A stretch of DNA of 64,000 bases from Gnetum montanum (taxonomy: Eukaryota > Streptophyta > Gnetopsida > Gnetales > Gnetaceae): NCBI GenBank assembly GCA_015680685.1, contig MNCI01023742.1, forward strand, positions 1,134,979 through 1,198,978. The letters run 5' to 3'. Position 1 is the stretch's first letter; every line of letters begins with the position of its first letter. Shown here one piece after another: positions 44,567 through 56,115 of the stretch. Under the pieces are notes generated by a model. It saw only the letters and a program-made list of their open reading frames with translations, ran no database searches and was not told where the DNA came from. A program made the translations under genes and the position numbers.

Positions 44567-45975
44567 TGTAACGACAGAAAACATCAGCCGTTGGAAATAC
44601 CAAACAAAAGTTTGCGTACACAGTTTTAACCCCAAATCCGTGTGAGGACTGTGCTGGAGAGAAAACGAATCCGAGGTGCCCTGAAGAGTCTTGTCGATCA
44701 GACAGGGACTTACTTGATCAGTAAAAATTTTTTGTGATATTTGGGTTATGAAATGATGGTTCTTTATGAGAAGGTATAATATTGTTAACTTAGCAGGTAA
44801 TTGTAAACGATGAAATCGATTTACAACGATTTGCCATATTTGTATAGATGAGGCATAAGAGATCAGATTTAGAACATGGGCAATCCCAAGATCTGGGATT
44901 CACCTCACAAATAAAATATATTGAATACAACTATTACAGGTAGACTTCGATCTGGGTGAAGCACATGCCAATAACAAGAAAGCTGTTCAAAGATGAAGCA
45001 AGCAAAGGTCGATCTACCTCATTCTAGTGGATCTGTGTACAAGGAAATCAGTCCAAAGTAGAATGTCTATCAACCTGCTATTCCTGACTGAAGATTCTTG
45101 TCAATTGCCTTTGATATTCTTGCAATTACTGATCCTCTTTGTTCTCTTGTTAAAAGCTGTCAACGATTATCAACGGAAGGAAAAAATCGCTCACAAAGAA
45201 AATTCGTTAAGTTTTAGGAGAAATTTTTGCTGACCCTTTGATCTTTGTCAACTGGAGCATTTATAAGGTTAGGGTCAAGCGAAAGACACGGTTTAGATTA
45301 TGTGTGTCTTGAATTTGCAAAATGCCATTGACTTGAAATGGTGGTTGTTGAAGCTTGTGGCGCCACACCACCTTACGCTCTAAAGTGTAATGCAGCGTAA
45401 ACTGCTCTTGTTGGAGCTTTGGCGATAGACAATTTCTTGATTACGCTACAATACGCTGGAGAGCGTATCGTGTCGTATGGGCTGCTAATGCTCACATTAT
45501 CCCATTTCTATCTATGCTTGTATTACGCTACACCATGCTAGATTACGCTGCACCATGCCAGATTACACTCCATCACGCTAGATTACGCTTCATAGCGTAA
45601 TTTAGCATAAAATAGCGCACTTACAAAAAATCGAAGTGTTATTGAAGTCTTGGGCATTTTCCATCCTTGATGTTGTTGTGGTGGATTGCTTTTTGACATT
45701 ACGCTGCATTATGCCATGTTGCATAATGCAGCGTAATATGCCAAATAGCTAAGGTTCTCGAAACATAGAGAATTTGAAAAGTCGAAAGCTTGCCATTGTG
45801 CACTTGTCGCTTTGCTCTGTCTTCTAGAATTCATTTGTGTTGTGCCACACAATATGGCAGGACAGGCTTTTAATCTAAAATGGAACTTGCTGTGCTGCAT
45901 CTTGTTGAGACCCTTTGTCTGAATCACCAGCTTTTTGCTGAACCGTCGAGGCCTTGAAATTTTCACGGTGTTTCA
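44567..45975 (-). mobile_element. 5' LTR of element D (1409 bp)
   Basis: Minus strand TGAAACACCGTG...CTGTCGTTACA. TATA box TATAAATG at plus 45258-45265. U3 array of TTACGCT/AGCGTAA words at about 45370-45735. Pairs with 28331-29735. The first 100 bp next to the PBS side are more diverged than the rest. Confidence 0.9.
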
Positions 45976-46770
45976 GCAACAATCCCAGTCATGGGGGAAA
46001 CCACCCTTACATTGGAGGCACCCTTCATATCATCTAAATCCAAATGCTTATCTAGTTCAACATCTTGTTTCCCCAACTGGGCCAACATACCCTATTTCAC
46101 CACATTACCATTCTCCACAATACTATCAACCCATGTCCTCAACACCACCACCACCTTATGCACCTTACACTTCTCCTAATTTTCAACATTTTCATCCTTT
46201 CCCTCCTTCCAGATTACCACCAACTATTCCTAAGGTTCCTGTGCCATAGCAACAACCCACGAATGCCACTTGTGCTACTACTGTCAACAGCAGTGAGAGG
46301 CCTCCTCAACACCGAAGGCATCCCTTCTTTAGAAATGATCTTAGGAAGGGACAACACAATTCTAAGGCCACTGCATCATCCAACTTAGCACAAGCCCAAC
46401 ACTGTAGTGCACCCTTATCTTCAAATCCAACGCCTCATGTTACTTCATCAGGACCACCAGCTAACACTCCAACAACCATACGGCCCAATGAACACAGTCA
46501 TGGAAGGCATCATCCCGATCCTTTTATACCATCTAATGGTCCTAAATATCATAGTGGGTCAACTTATAATATGGGAACTACATTGTATAAATTGCCCCAC
46601 TATGCTTACTATAACCTAGTGTGTGAAACCCAACGGGGTAAGTATGGCCAAGTTCCAATACTTCCAACATGCAAGGATCCCCATCGTCAATTATTAATCC
46701 TTTCAATCCTCAACCGTTTAGCTATGAGGGATATCCCCCATTCTAATAGCAAGCAGGATTAATAAATACT
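45976..46770 (+). pseudogene. gag of element A, part 2
   Basis: Continuation of A's gag after element D: a Gln/Pro/Tyr-rich tail (QQQSQSWGKPPLHW; HYHSPQYYQPMSSTPPPPYA; GSTYNMGTTLYKLPHY). It aligns with the Pro/Gln/Tyr-rich tail of F gag at 21700-21900 (YPQSWGMPPP-like stretch). The GCAAC target repeat is the first five bases. The coding phrase ends near 46760, and no protease follows in A. Confidence 0.7.
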
Positions 46771-48600
46771 TTTCATTTTCTTTAATTTTACAACTTTTTA
46801 TTTTCCCATTTTTCATTCTTCAATTTCTTGTTTTATCTTTTTTTCTCTTTACATTTTTATAAGTAATCTCATGTACAAATAAAACACTCATGTGGATCGT
46901 TGGTTGAGGTGTGTTCTATGTTGTCGAGTCATGAGTGGTTAATTATTTGGACAGTGAGCCCATTACACCTACTCATCCACTCTACAAATAAGAGGTTCTG
47001 TTCAAGGATACAGTGATGTTCTTGACATTCTTAAAGCTTAAAATTAATTTTGTGTTCATTATACCTAGAATGACAAAGGATGGACCAAGAGGAAATGATT
47101 AGGGTGTGACATCAAGGGGACTTGTGGATTCTCTTTGGTGATGTCTGTGGGAATTATCATGCAACATGGTTGTACTAAAATCCTTGTAGATCTAATGAAA
47201 AATGGGAGTAAGAGTAATCAAAAGGGCACTCCAAAAATCCAATGCTATTCTAGGGGGTCCCACTGGAAAGACATGCAGCCATGCCTGTAGGTTGGTGGCT
47301 TCTTTGGATTCAGTATTTCAAAAAGAGAGAGAGAGAGAGAAAGGAGAAAAACAAAGTGACAAAACAAAAATCACTCCTTCCTTGAACAAAATGCCAAGTG
47401 ATCGTATGCCTTGTTGTTATGGTACTCTCATAAGTTGTTCATCATGGGATGAAACAATGCGATGTCACTGATTAGAGGAATGGACTTGGTCCTAATCTTG
47501 GAACAACGGGTTAATGACACATTAATCATGCTTTACACATAGGATTCACTATGCCCTGGGTCAGTTACCTCATGTCCCAATCTCTACAATCCGTTTCTAT
47601 AGTTCGTCTCATCTCATTGTTCATGTAATTGTAGCTCGTGTCGTTTGTAACTAGAATTCTTACATCATTCTGGTGATATTTACATGTGTGTGTTTTGTGG
47701 AATCAGTGTGGATTACATTTAACCCTTCTAGTGCCCATGGACACTTTTAAGTGTGGTTACACAAGGGCATTATAGGTTGAAACCTGCTTTGGGGAGGACC
47801 CACTTGTGTAATCTTTTGTAATCCTTGCTTATGACACAGCTCACACACAACATTTCTTACCCTTAGGATATTCCCAAAAATTTTCTTTCCCTAATTACTA
47901 TCACATAGCCTTTTTTCTCCATCTAAGGTCCTTACTAATAAATTGTACACCATCATAATTTTCGTGCCTTCAGAACTAGTTGAATTACCCTGGAACCCTT
48001 TAACAATCGTCCAAATGTCCTTAGTTTATATCGTTTAATTTCAAAGAAATATTAAAAATTTAGTACATTCTCTAAGTGCCCTAACTTCGATGAAAATATT
48101 TATACATGACCCCCCTGTGCTAATCAACATCATTTGCAATTGTTCACGCAAGGGAAGTTTTTCAAATTCCTCTCTACGACTCATGATTATGCACCCCTTA
48201 CTTTCATATCCATATCTCGCTCGCTAGTACTCCAATTTTCATTTCGTTTGAACCTACTTAGACCTAGAGTGTTCAGCTTAGTCATGGGGGAGGGGCACAC
48301 ATTGAATAGTGCATAAATTTTTTGAAATTCATCATCGCCCAAGGACATCTTTAAGGGATTAGTTGTAAAATTAAGAAAAAAATGTGTAAAAAATAATTTC
48401 ATCAGCTTAGCTATACCAGAAAATTAAATTTGGAAACCACCTAAGCAAAGAGGACTCAACATTATAATCTTTTGGAAACATGTTCTTCCAATAATTAACA
48501 TCACACGGAAATAAAGTAAATCTATTAAGGCAATCAGTAAGATATAACCTAACTTTGGTAACAACCTTATTAACGATTGGTCCCATGTGATTGCAAATGG
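46771..48600 (+). other. pol-less 3' region of element A
   Basis: Non-coding. The GTGACATCAAGGGG block near 47105 is shared with F and G. A short (GA)8 run lies at 47325-47340. TTAGTCATGGGGG at 48278-48290 is an internal copy of the polypurine-tract sequence. Confidence 0.55.
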
Positions 48601-49375
48601 CCTCGAAATGTGGACAACAGGAAGGTCCTACTCAGGGTGTGATCAAACAACCTAGGAGAGGTGCAGGACAAGTTTTTGATGAACAACATGAAGAGCACGA
48701 GGAACAATCATTTAGTATCCACCAAGAAGACCCTGCTACTGTACAATCAAGGTAGGCGAAAGGAGGAGCTACTGCAGCATTTGAACAGGGATGATATCTC
48801 ATGTTGACCTAGGATTGTGTTCAGACCATCCATGAAAGATCCATATTCACTGTAGTGATCATGGAATTAAACTTTGGACCTTTTTTCAAAATTTGCTCCG
48901 AAGGCCGTTAGGGATCAACTTAAAGGATCCCCAGTATGGCCTATCCTCTCTAAAAGTGGTGCCTGGTACTTAGGGGAAATGTACCAATTTTGGCACAATA
49001 AAGAAGAAGGCACCATAGTTAACATTTGTAGTGTGACTATTTATTTCTATGTTCAAGCCATTTCAAAAGTATTAAACGTTCTAAATATAGGGCCAAAGGT
49101 TGCTCAGAACCATCTAGAAACTTTCAGAACCAAGAAACTTAATAAATTGTTGACAGAGAATAAAAGGGGGGAAGAAGAAAAAGAGAAGGCTGACTCGGAT
49201 GCCTCTATGGCACAAGTGCAAACTTACACGCACGCTAAGGCACTCAAGGCCTTACAAGAGGAGAAACTCTAGGCCATACTTCAATGCCATCAAATCCCAA
49301 GACCTGGAGCACAAAAAAAGGGGAAGACGCCTATGGAGGAGCCACCGCCACCAGGAACTACATGAGTTCCACTAA
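48601..49375 (+). pseudogene. unrecognised ORF near 3' end of element A
   Basis: An open frame of 132 codons (48874-49272) preceded by decayed coding phrases (MASKCGQQEGPTQGVIKQPR; EQSFSIHQEDPATVQS). The frame reads APKAVRDQLKGSPVWPIL, GAWYLGEMYQFWHNKEEG and a Lys/Glu-rich helical end. It lies where Athila-type elements may carry an extra (env-like) ORF, but I see no signal peptide or membrane span, so I do not call it env. Confidence 0.45.
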
Positions 49376-49531
49376 TTTTGCAATGATAGGATTTTCTTTT
49401 GTGTTGTGTCTCAATTTTTTTTGACTCCACACTGCAGCATGAATCCGTTCTAGTTAGTCAATAATCCCATACCTATCCACTGTGTAATCAATGGATCTTG
49501 TTCTCTCTGTAACTCAAGGATGAGTTTTTAT

Positions 49532-49546
49532 TTAGTCATGGCGGTA
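49532..49546 (+). other. polypurine tract of element A
   Basis: TTAGTCATGGCGGTA abuts the LTR start TGATGAG at 49547. One G of the usual G5 run is C here. Confidence 0.7.
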
Positions 49547-50441
49547 TGATGAGTCATGAATTTGCTAGCTATGATATCACAACTGTGATATCCCATGGGC
49601 CATGATATCACATACATGATATCACAGCCATGATATTGCAGTGGCTGTGATATCGTTGCTGTGATATCGCAGCCCTAGCCGCAATATCGTAGCCTGCCAC
49701 TAGTTCTATAAATGAGAGGTGGCTCTCCCTTATTTTGCATCCAATTTCTAGTTCCTTAGCTAAAATCTTGTAGTTTTCCCTTCTCAGAGTTAGAATTATT
49801 TTCCATTGTATGCCCACAGTGTGGTGATTGTAATTATACAGCATCCTTTATTCGAGTGTGACGTACTTGGACATGCACATGATCGGCAATAAAGATCGAG
49901 GTTACTTCATCATTGCAACATTCACTTAGATTAATTATTTAATTAATTATTATTTACTGCTTTCCTAGCTAATATCCTCTCACCCTTATCTCATGTTAAA
50001 ACGTGGAATGAGTACGACTTGATTATGAGCATTTAAGTGTGACTACTTGGTAACCCAGTAGTGTACCTAGGATCTGCGCTTGGTAATCCCAGTGGTAGAC
50101 ATGCACAAAGTCCAAGATGTGTACAGATGATCAAGGAACAAATGCTCATCATACTTAGGCTAGTTTAGATTCTCTCTTACCCTTTCCTCCTAAGCTTAGT
50201 TAATCTTATTTTCCATTGCCTTCAGAAGTAGCGTTAGATTAGGAACCACATCATACACCTCATTATGGACTAAACCATATATGAAAAAGATAATACTAGT
50301 CTAGGTGGGAAGACAGTGAACTGTGACCTAAGGTTAACTATCTAGGTGCCACAACTAGTCTGTCTGCGAAGTTCGAACGGATCGTGCGTGAAAATGCTCG
50401 TATTCATATGGTTGAGTGTAGGGGTACCTCGCCACTCATCA
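49547..50441 (+). mobile_element. 3' LTR of element A (895 bp)
   Basis: TGATGAGTCATG...CACTCATCA. The U3 of about 155 bp is almost wholly an array of (G/C)ATGATATCACAGC-type palindromes (49565-49690). TATA box CTATAAATGAGAGG is near 49704. Matches the 5' partner 25950-26695 closely. Confidence 0.88.
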
Positions 50442-51185
50442 GATGGGAACCATACCATGCAAAGACTTTGACTTCTTGTTATTGGTCATTAATGAAATGG
50501 TAAGAAATCCATGAAAACACGCATGCACTCAAGAGCTTGGAAAAATATAAAGAGCACCAAGTCCCCTTGAAGTCACATCCTTATCAATCTATTTAATCTT
50601 TCCAAAGTTTGAAAATTACCAAGGTCATAAGTTTGTTAAATTTTCATTAAGGAAAGGGACCTTATGTTTCCAAAACTAGAAACACCATAGATTGTATGGA
50701 TTGGTGGATGACATGGACTCACTATTTGTTTCATGAAAAAGAAACTTTATCTTGGTTATCAATATCAAAATTCAAACATAGAAACCAGACATTAACAATT
50801 AAATAACATTAAATATAAACCACCATTAGCAAATAGCTATAGCATCACTGTGTCCTACTAGCAATAAACAAAAACAAAGAAATTTATTATAAAACATAAG
50901 GAAAACAACACATCAAATTAAGTAAAATATAAAAGAAATTGGAAAATATGTAAGAAAGATAAAATGTATTAATGATGTTGTAAAACAAAAAATGGTATAA
51001 AAAAAAGTGTAAAAACAAAAGGGTATAAAAATGGAGGAGTGAATTAATTGATTAGCATGGATGGCCATCTCTCCTATGACTAAGTTAGAAGGAGGAGATT
51101 CTAAAAATTGAGCATGGTTGTTAATACAATGAGGTGTTGATAGCACTAGCACTTTTAGGCTCATGGAAAGGTTTAACTTGTTACA
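50442..51185 (-). other. 3' untranslated region of element G
   Basis: Minus-strand sequence sharing GTGACTTCAAGGGGACTTGG (near 50575), CTTTGCATGGTATGGTTC (near 50455) and ACTTAGTCATAGGAGAGATGG (near 51075) with the pol-less 3' regions of F and A. G ends abruptly at the edge of A's 3' LTR; its own 3' LTR is not seen. Confidence 0.55.
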
Positions 51186-51189
51186 TGTT

Positions 51190-52420
51190 AATCAATAGTC
51201 TGTTGTTTGGGCTCTTAGGTTTGTAAATTAACATGGCCCAAGAAGGAAAGGTTTCATAAATGATGTAAGGTCCTTTGCCCATGTTTGGAACTTAGTTCAT
51301 TATGGCACATGTGTGGGGTTCTAGTAAAGGACCTTATCGCCAAGTTGAAATTTCACTTTCCTAATTTTGATATCATGGTGTTGTTTGTTGAATGTCTTGT
51401 GCATTTCATTTAAGGATAGGGCCACCAATCTATTTCCATCTAGCATGTTAAGGCTGATTAGACTTTCTTTCTAATCTAGGCTAAGGTCAAGATCAAGATC
51501 ATAAGCTATTGAAAGTGTACAAAGCTCGAATTGAATAGAAAGAGTTGGAAGTTTTTCATACACCAACTCATAGGGAAAGTAGCTTATAGGGAGCTTCCAT
51601 GTTGAGTGTTAGGCCTAAATGGCATCATTATGTTTGGTACTCTAGTCACTCTTATATTTGCTAATTATTCTTGTTAAGATTTTACTGATCTCCCTATTGG
51701 TAACCTCAGCTTGACTATTGGCTTGGGTATGGTAAGGTGTTGTTAATTTATGTTTGACCCCCAAGTGTTATATGAGTTTTTGAAAAGTGGTGCTTATAAA
51801 ATGAGTACCATTATTAGAAATCAATCCACATGGCATCCAAAACCTATTTGAAATGTTTTGTTGTACAAACTAAGTAGTTGTAGAATATGTATAATCGATG
51901 ATAGTTGCTACTTCTACTGATTTCATACAATAGTTAATAGTGACTATGATATATGCCTTTTCATTTGACATAGATGTGATGGAACCCATGAAGTTAATGT
52001 CTTAGATTTTGAAGGATTCCAATGATTGGATCCACTATTAAGGTCCCTCCATTTGAGTGTTCATCCCACCATCATGTTGATAGTGATCACAAGAGCAGAT
52101 GAAGTGGTGAGCATCCTTGAAAAGTATTGGTCAATAATACCCTACCATTAGAATCTTAATGGTCATGTGTCTCCCAACATAGTGGCCTTCACATGGGCCC
52201 TCATGATCATCCTGTAGGATGCATAGTTGGTCAGCATCAAGAACACACCAATGAACTAGGCCACTGATGCACACCTTGTAGAGTTGTCCATTAATTTTCA
52301 TAAAGCATTTGGCCTAATGAAGAAATTGTTGTTTTCTCCTATGATCTAACTCTTGTGGAATCTTCTGGGTGAGAATATAAGTAAGCATGCCATTGTACCA
52401 TATAGGCTCATTAGGCACTT
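51190..52420 (-). pseudogene. integrase of element G
   Basis: Minus strand, many stops. HHCC part: HVGRHMTIKILMVGYY and CSCDHYQH (52205-52075). Core: DINFMGSI, SNNGTHFIS and YHTQANSQAEVTNREI (D, N for the second D, and E positions). Resembles Athila integrase. The frame continues weakly towards 51190. Confidence 0.75.
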
Positions 52421-52429
52421 GTTCATTTA

Positions 52430-52995
52430 TCACACTAGTAAGGAGGAGTTCATCAAGAAACTAATTAAAAAGTAAGCTCTCCTCCTCTTTGTTGTCCCAT
52501 CACAATTGAGACAAGTGATCAACAACCATATTCTTAGTTTCCTTTCAATCTACCATTGTGAGATTGAACTCATGCAAGGTCATAAGCCACTGTATGACAC
52601 AAGGGCTCATCATCATCAACTTGTTCATCAAGAAGTGAATTGCACTATGGTTCAAGTACACAAAGACCTTGTACCCAAGCACATAGTACCTAAAGTTTTC
52701 CAAAGCATACACTACTACCATCAACTCTTTCTTTGTTGTGGTATAGTTGAGCTATGCATCCAAAATGCTTTGGCTTATATAGTGGATGTAGTAAGGATGT
52801 TTCTAATCATCTAACTACATGAGCATGGCTCCCAAGGCATAATTCGATGCATCTGTCATGATGTGAAATGGCCTGGACTAGTCAGGTGCTTATAGAATTG
52901 GAGTCTCTATGAGCTTTTACTTGAAGATATGGAATGCATTTTCACATTCCTTAGTCCATACGAATAGAACATCTTTCTTTGTAAGCTTTACCAAT
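52430..52995 (-). pseudogene. RNase H of element G
   Basis: Minus strand. RPFHIMTDASNYALGAML (catalytic D present), then TKKELMVVVYALENFRYYVL and VFVYLNHSAIHFLMNKLM (the second acid reads N in the VxTDHxAL position), then the WLMTLHEFNL block. One RNase H only, unlike D. Confidence 0.75.
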
Positions 52996-53830
52996 GGTTT
53001 AAAAATCTTAGAGAAAATCTCTATAAATCATCGATAGTAGCCAATGTGACCAAGGAATGACCAAATATCTTTGACAATTTTTATTGATGTATTATTTCTT
53101 GGATGCTCCTTATTTTTTCAAGGTCCACCTCAATCCCTTCTTGTGAGAGTTTGTGCCCCAAGAAAATCACCTCTTAGACCATCAGATGACTCTTTTGCTA
53201 ATTAAGCCAAAGGTTGCTCTTCACACACCTTTTCAACACTTGCTCAAGGTAGTCTTGGGCTTGCTCAAATGTAGTGCCATAGGTGGAGAAGTCATCCATA
53301 AAGACCTCCATCCCACTACTAATCTATTGTTGAAAAATGCTTAGCACAAGGCATTAAAACATTACAAGGGCATCGCAAAGATCAAATGGCATCTTTCTAT
53401 ATGCAAAAGTTACTTAAGGACTTATAAATGTTATTTTGGTCTAATCTTTGGGTGGAATTTGAATCTAGTTATAGCCACTATAACCATCTAGAAAGTTGTA
53501 GCAGTAATGCCAAGAGATAGTGTCCAAAACTTGGTTCAAAAATGGCAATGGAAAATGATCTTTATGTGTTGCAATGTTCAATAGCCTAAAGTTAATACAA
53601 ACCCTTCACTTGCCACCTTTCTTTGGCAAAATCACAAGTGGGCTAACCCACTCACTATCCACAATGGGCTAGATGAACCCAATGTTGAGGAGTTATTCAA
53701 TCTACCCCTTAATGATCTACTTCAGTTTGGGGTTCAACCATCACTACAACTACCTCCTTGGCTTTATAAAAGGATCAGTATAGATGTGATGCTATCATAT
53801 CCTAAGATAAATCCTAGTAAGTTCAAGATA
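52996..53830 (-). pseudogene. reverse transcriptase of element G
   Basis: Minus strand. WVSPLVILPKKGGKWRVCIN, FPLPFLNQVLDTIS and YNFLDGYSGYN, then the catalytic box MEVFMDDFSTYG (near 53310-53275, intact FMDD) and LEQVLKRCVKSNLWLN. Stops are scattered. The FMDDFS box is typical of Athila-type Gypsy RT. This is the pol that F, A and I lack. Confidence 0.82.
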
Positions 53831-54700
53831 TGACGAAGCAAAGGCTATTGGCCATTTGTTGATCACCTTCAATAACATCTCTTTCTGTTCAGGAGAAAGA
53901 TTGACATTGATTATTAGTGGCTTGCCATTTTTTAGAAAATCATATTTCATGTTAACAGGTACAGTTTTCAACTCTAGGGACTCTTATTTAAAGCTTTCAA
54001 GGATTTTCAACTCTTCCCAATAAGTGGCAGCAAGTTCATCATTAGAGAGTTGGCAATGAACTCACTCTAGTTCATCCATGCCTTTAACATAAGCACTTGT
54101 TAGGCTCTCAATTATTTCCATGAAAAGTGTTGAGCTACTTTCAAGATTAGCTATTGATCACTAAGTGCCCTCCTATATAGTGGTTGTTGCATATAGGAAC
54201 CTTTGAATTTCTCATTCATCTACACATTATCTTGTTGGCACATTTTGGCCATTTCATGGAATAGGTGGAATTATTTGCAAATGGTGAGGTACAGAATCCT
54301 AATGAATTGAAACTATTCAAGGAGGATTATGCTCTTTCCCATGAAGAATTCTGCAATAGTTAACTGACCATGAAGTTGGAATGGCATATGCTAGATATTG
54401 TAGCTACATTTACAGTGAATTATCCATCTTGGTGTCATGAGTAGAAATTGCAGCACAAATTTTGAATGATTAATTTCATGACTTGCTCAAGAATCATAAT
54501 CTAGTGGTTCTCAAGTTGCCTCACTGGAATGTATTCGTAGAAAGAGAAGACATAAAGGGTTCCTTGGAGAGTGTGATTGCATCACCCTCTGGCATTATGG
54601 AAGGGTTTGGGGCCTAATATTCTTCTTTAGGATCAATGTATATTTTTGCATGGTATATTTACTTCTACTCAAATATATTTGAATATGAGAACAAAGGGAT
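53831..54700 (-). pseudogene. pre-RT linker of element G and decayed upstream
   Basis: Minus strand. Phrases SSTLFMEIIESLTSAYVKGM, LSNDELAATYWEELKILE and VNMKYDFLKNGKPLIINV match F's linker at 22838-23086. Beyond about 54250 the resemblance fades. No protease active site is found, so G is truncated before gag. Confidence 0.5.
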
Positions 54701-54729
54701 AATTTATCTTAAAGAAACTGGAAGTGTTA

Positions 54730-54900
54730 AAGCAGACCCAGGCCTTGAGTCCAAAGTTCAGATTCAGTCGGTATTGCTATGTGGGAAGTGCCCTTGTTAG
54801 CATGTATGTTAGATGTGGACATGTGACTCCACCAAAAATCATGTTTGATGGATTGTAGAATACAACACTGCCTGCATGGAATTCCATGATCAGAGGACTA
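54730..54900 (+). pseudogene. PPR protein gene fragment
   Basis: One frame reads FSRYCYVGSALVSMYVRCG, HVTPPKIMFDGL, stop, then TLPAWNSMIRGL. VGSALVxMYxxCGxxxxAxxMFDxxxxxxxxxWNSMIxG is the signature of plant P-L-S type pentatricopeptide repeat proteins, which act on organellar RNA. Only about one and a half repeats remain, with one stop. Confidence 0.75.
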
Positions 54901-55479
54901 TCACATGACCAACCAGTTTATATCTATATGGACGAAATAGGAAGTTAATGTAAGAGGATTGTATTTCCAAACAACAAACTAAACTTGACACCGAATAAGG
55001 ATGTGAAGCAAGCGCAACGGCAACATCGTGGAATATAATTAAGATAATTTTTGTTCAGTGTTAAGGACAAAATAGGTAGTTGGCTACCTACTTCTAGGCC
55101 ACAAGGAAGGGCCATTTTTGGGCTCTATAAAAGAACCTTCCAAAAAGAAACCAACATAGGAAAATGATGCAGATTAAGAGCATGGGAAAGCTCAACAAGA
55201 ATCTAAAGGACATCTTCAAGTGATGGAATAGCCTCTACATTAGCCAAAGCTAGAGCCGAAGCAAGCACACCTCAAGATCATACAGCAATCTCAGCCATAA
55301 CCATGACCCAGAACAAGAAGAATATCAAGCAACTGATGAGTGCAATGGCAGCTACAATGATATTCTAAGCTCCTGTGACAGGTTGTCTGGTTTAGTTCAT
55401 GCAGACAATATCATGGATGAGGCTCTGCCTGGATTTAGGACTGTCTAGGTTGGTATGTCCGGTAGAAGATATTTCATTA
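54901..55479. other. no gene recognised
   Basis: A TATA-like CTCTATAAAAG lies near 55119. No frame of interest. This short gap separates the PPR fragment from the tubulin pseudogene. Confidence 0.4.
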
Positions 55480-56115
55480 ATGGCCATTACTTGGAGCATC
55501 CACATCAGTCAGGCTGGTATCTAGGTCGGCAACGCTTGTTGAGAACTTTACTACCTCGAGCATGGAATCCAGCCTAATGGGAAAATATCGAGTGACAAAA
55601 AAATTAGAGGAGATGATGATGCATTTAACACCTTCTTCAGCAAGATTGGAGCGGGGAAACACATTCCTCGTGCAGTTTTCGTGGATCTGGAGCCTACATT
55701 CATTGACGAGGTTAGGACTAGAACTTACCGCCAACTGTTTCATCCTTAGTAGCTTATCAGCGGAAAGGAGGATGCTACTAACAACTTTGCTCGTGGTCAT
55801 TACACCATTGGGAAAGAGATTATGGATATGTGCCTAGATCGTATTAGAAATTTGGCTGACAACTGCACTGGTCTTCAGGGTTTCCTGGTTTTCAACACCG
55901 TAGGTGGAGGAACTAGATCTGGGCTTGGATCCCTTCTTCTTGAACGTCTATTCGTGGACTACAACAAGAAATCTAAGCTGGGATTCACTATGTATCCGTC
56001 ACCTTAGGTCTCAAGCTCTATGGTTGAGCCCTACAACAGTGTCTTGTCCACTCACTCTCTCCTTGAGCACACCGATGTGGTTGTGCTGCTAGATAATGAG
56101 GCTATCTATGACATT
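55480..56115 (+). pseudogene. TUA-like: alpha-tubulin processed pseudogene, 3' truncated
   Basis: 212 codons aligned without gaps to the start of alpha-tubulin. SIHISQAGI, NAC[17 protein letters not shown], [105 protein letters not shown] and NEAIYDI. There are five in-frame stops, and the GGGTGSG nucleotide-binding signature has G changed to R. Alignment stops at IYDI (about residue 212 of about 450). There are no introns where plant alpha-tubulin genes usually have them (around codon 38), so a retrocopy is likely. No poly-A is visible because the 3' half is missing. Confidence 0.88.

Larger units (their letters stand above)
28331..45975 (-). mobile_element. element D: 17.6 kb Tat/Ogre-like Ty3/Gypsy element
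   Basis: A complete element on the minus strand: 5' LTR 44567-45975, PBS candidate 44542-44560, gag 44310-41236, protease 41235-40779, arrays and an opposite-strand gene 40640-35380, RT 34806-33740, RNase H, second (archaeal-type) RNase H, integrase to about 31305, a tandem array, polypurine tract and 3' LTR 28331-29735. The 5-bp target duplication GCAAC is perfect (28326-28330 and 45976-45980). The two RNase H domains and large size place it in the Tat branch (known hallmark). Its LTRs differ at roughly one base in ten by eye, so the insertion is old. It sits inside gag of element A, so it is younger than A. Confidence 0.9.

Noticed and set aside
48874-49272. Envelope protein of element A
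   Set aside because: No signal peptide, no membrane span, no protease site. Position alone is not enough.
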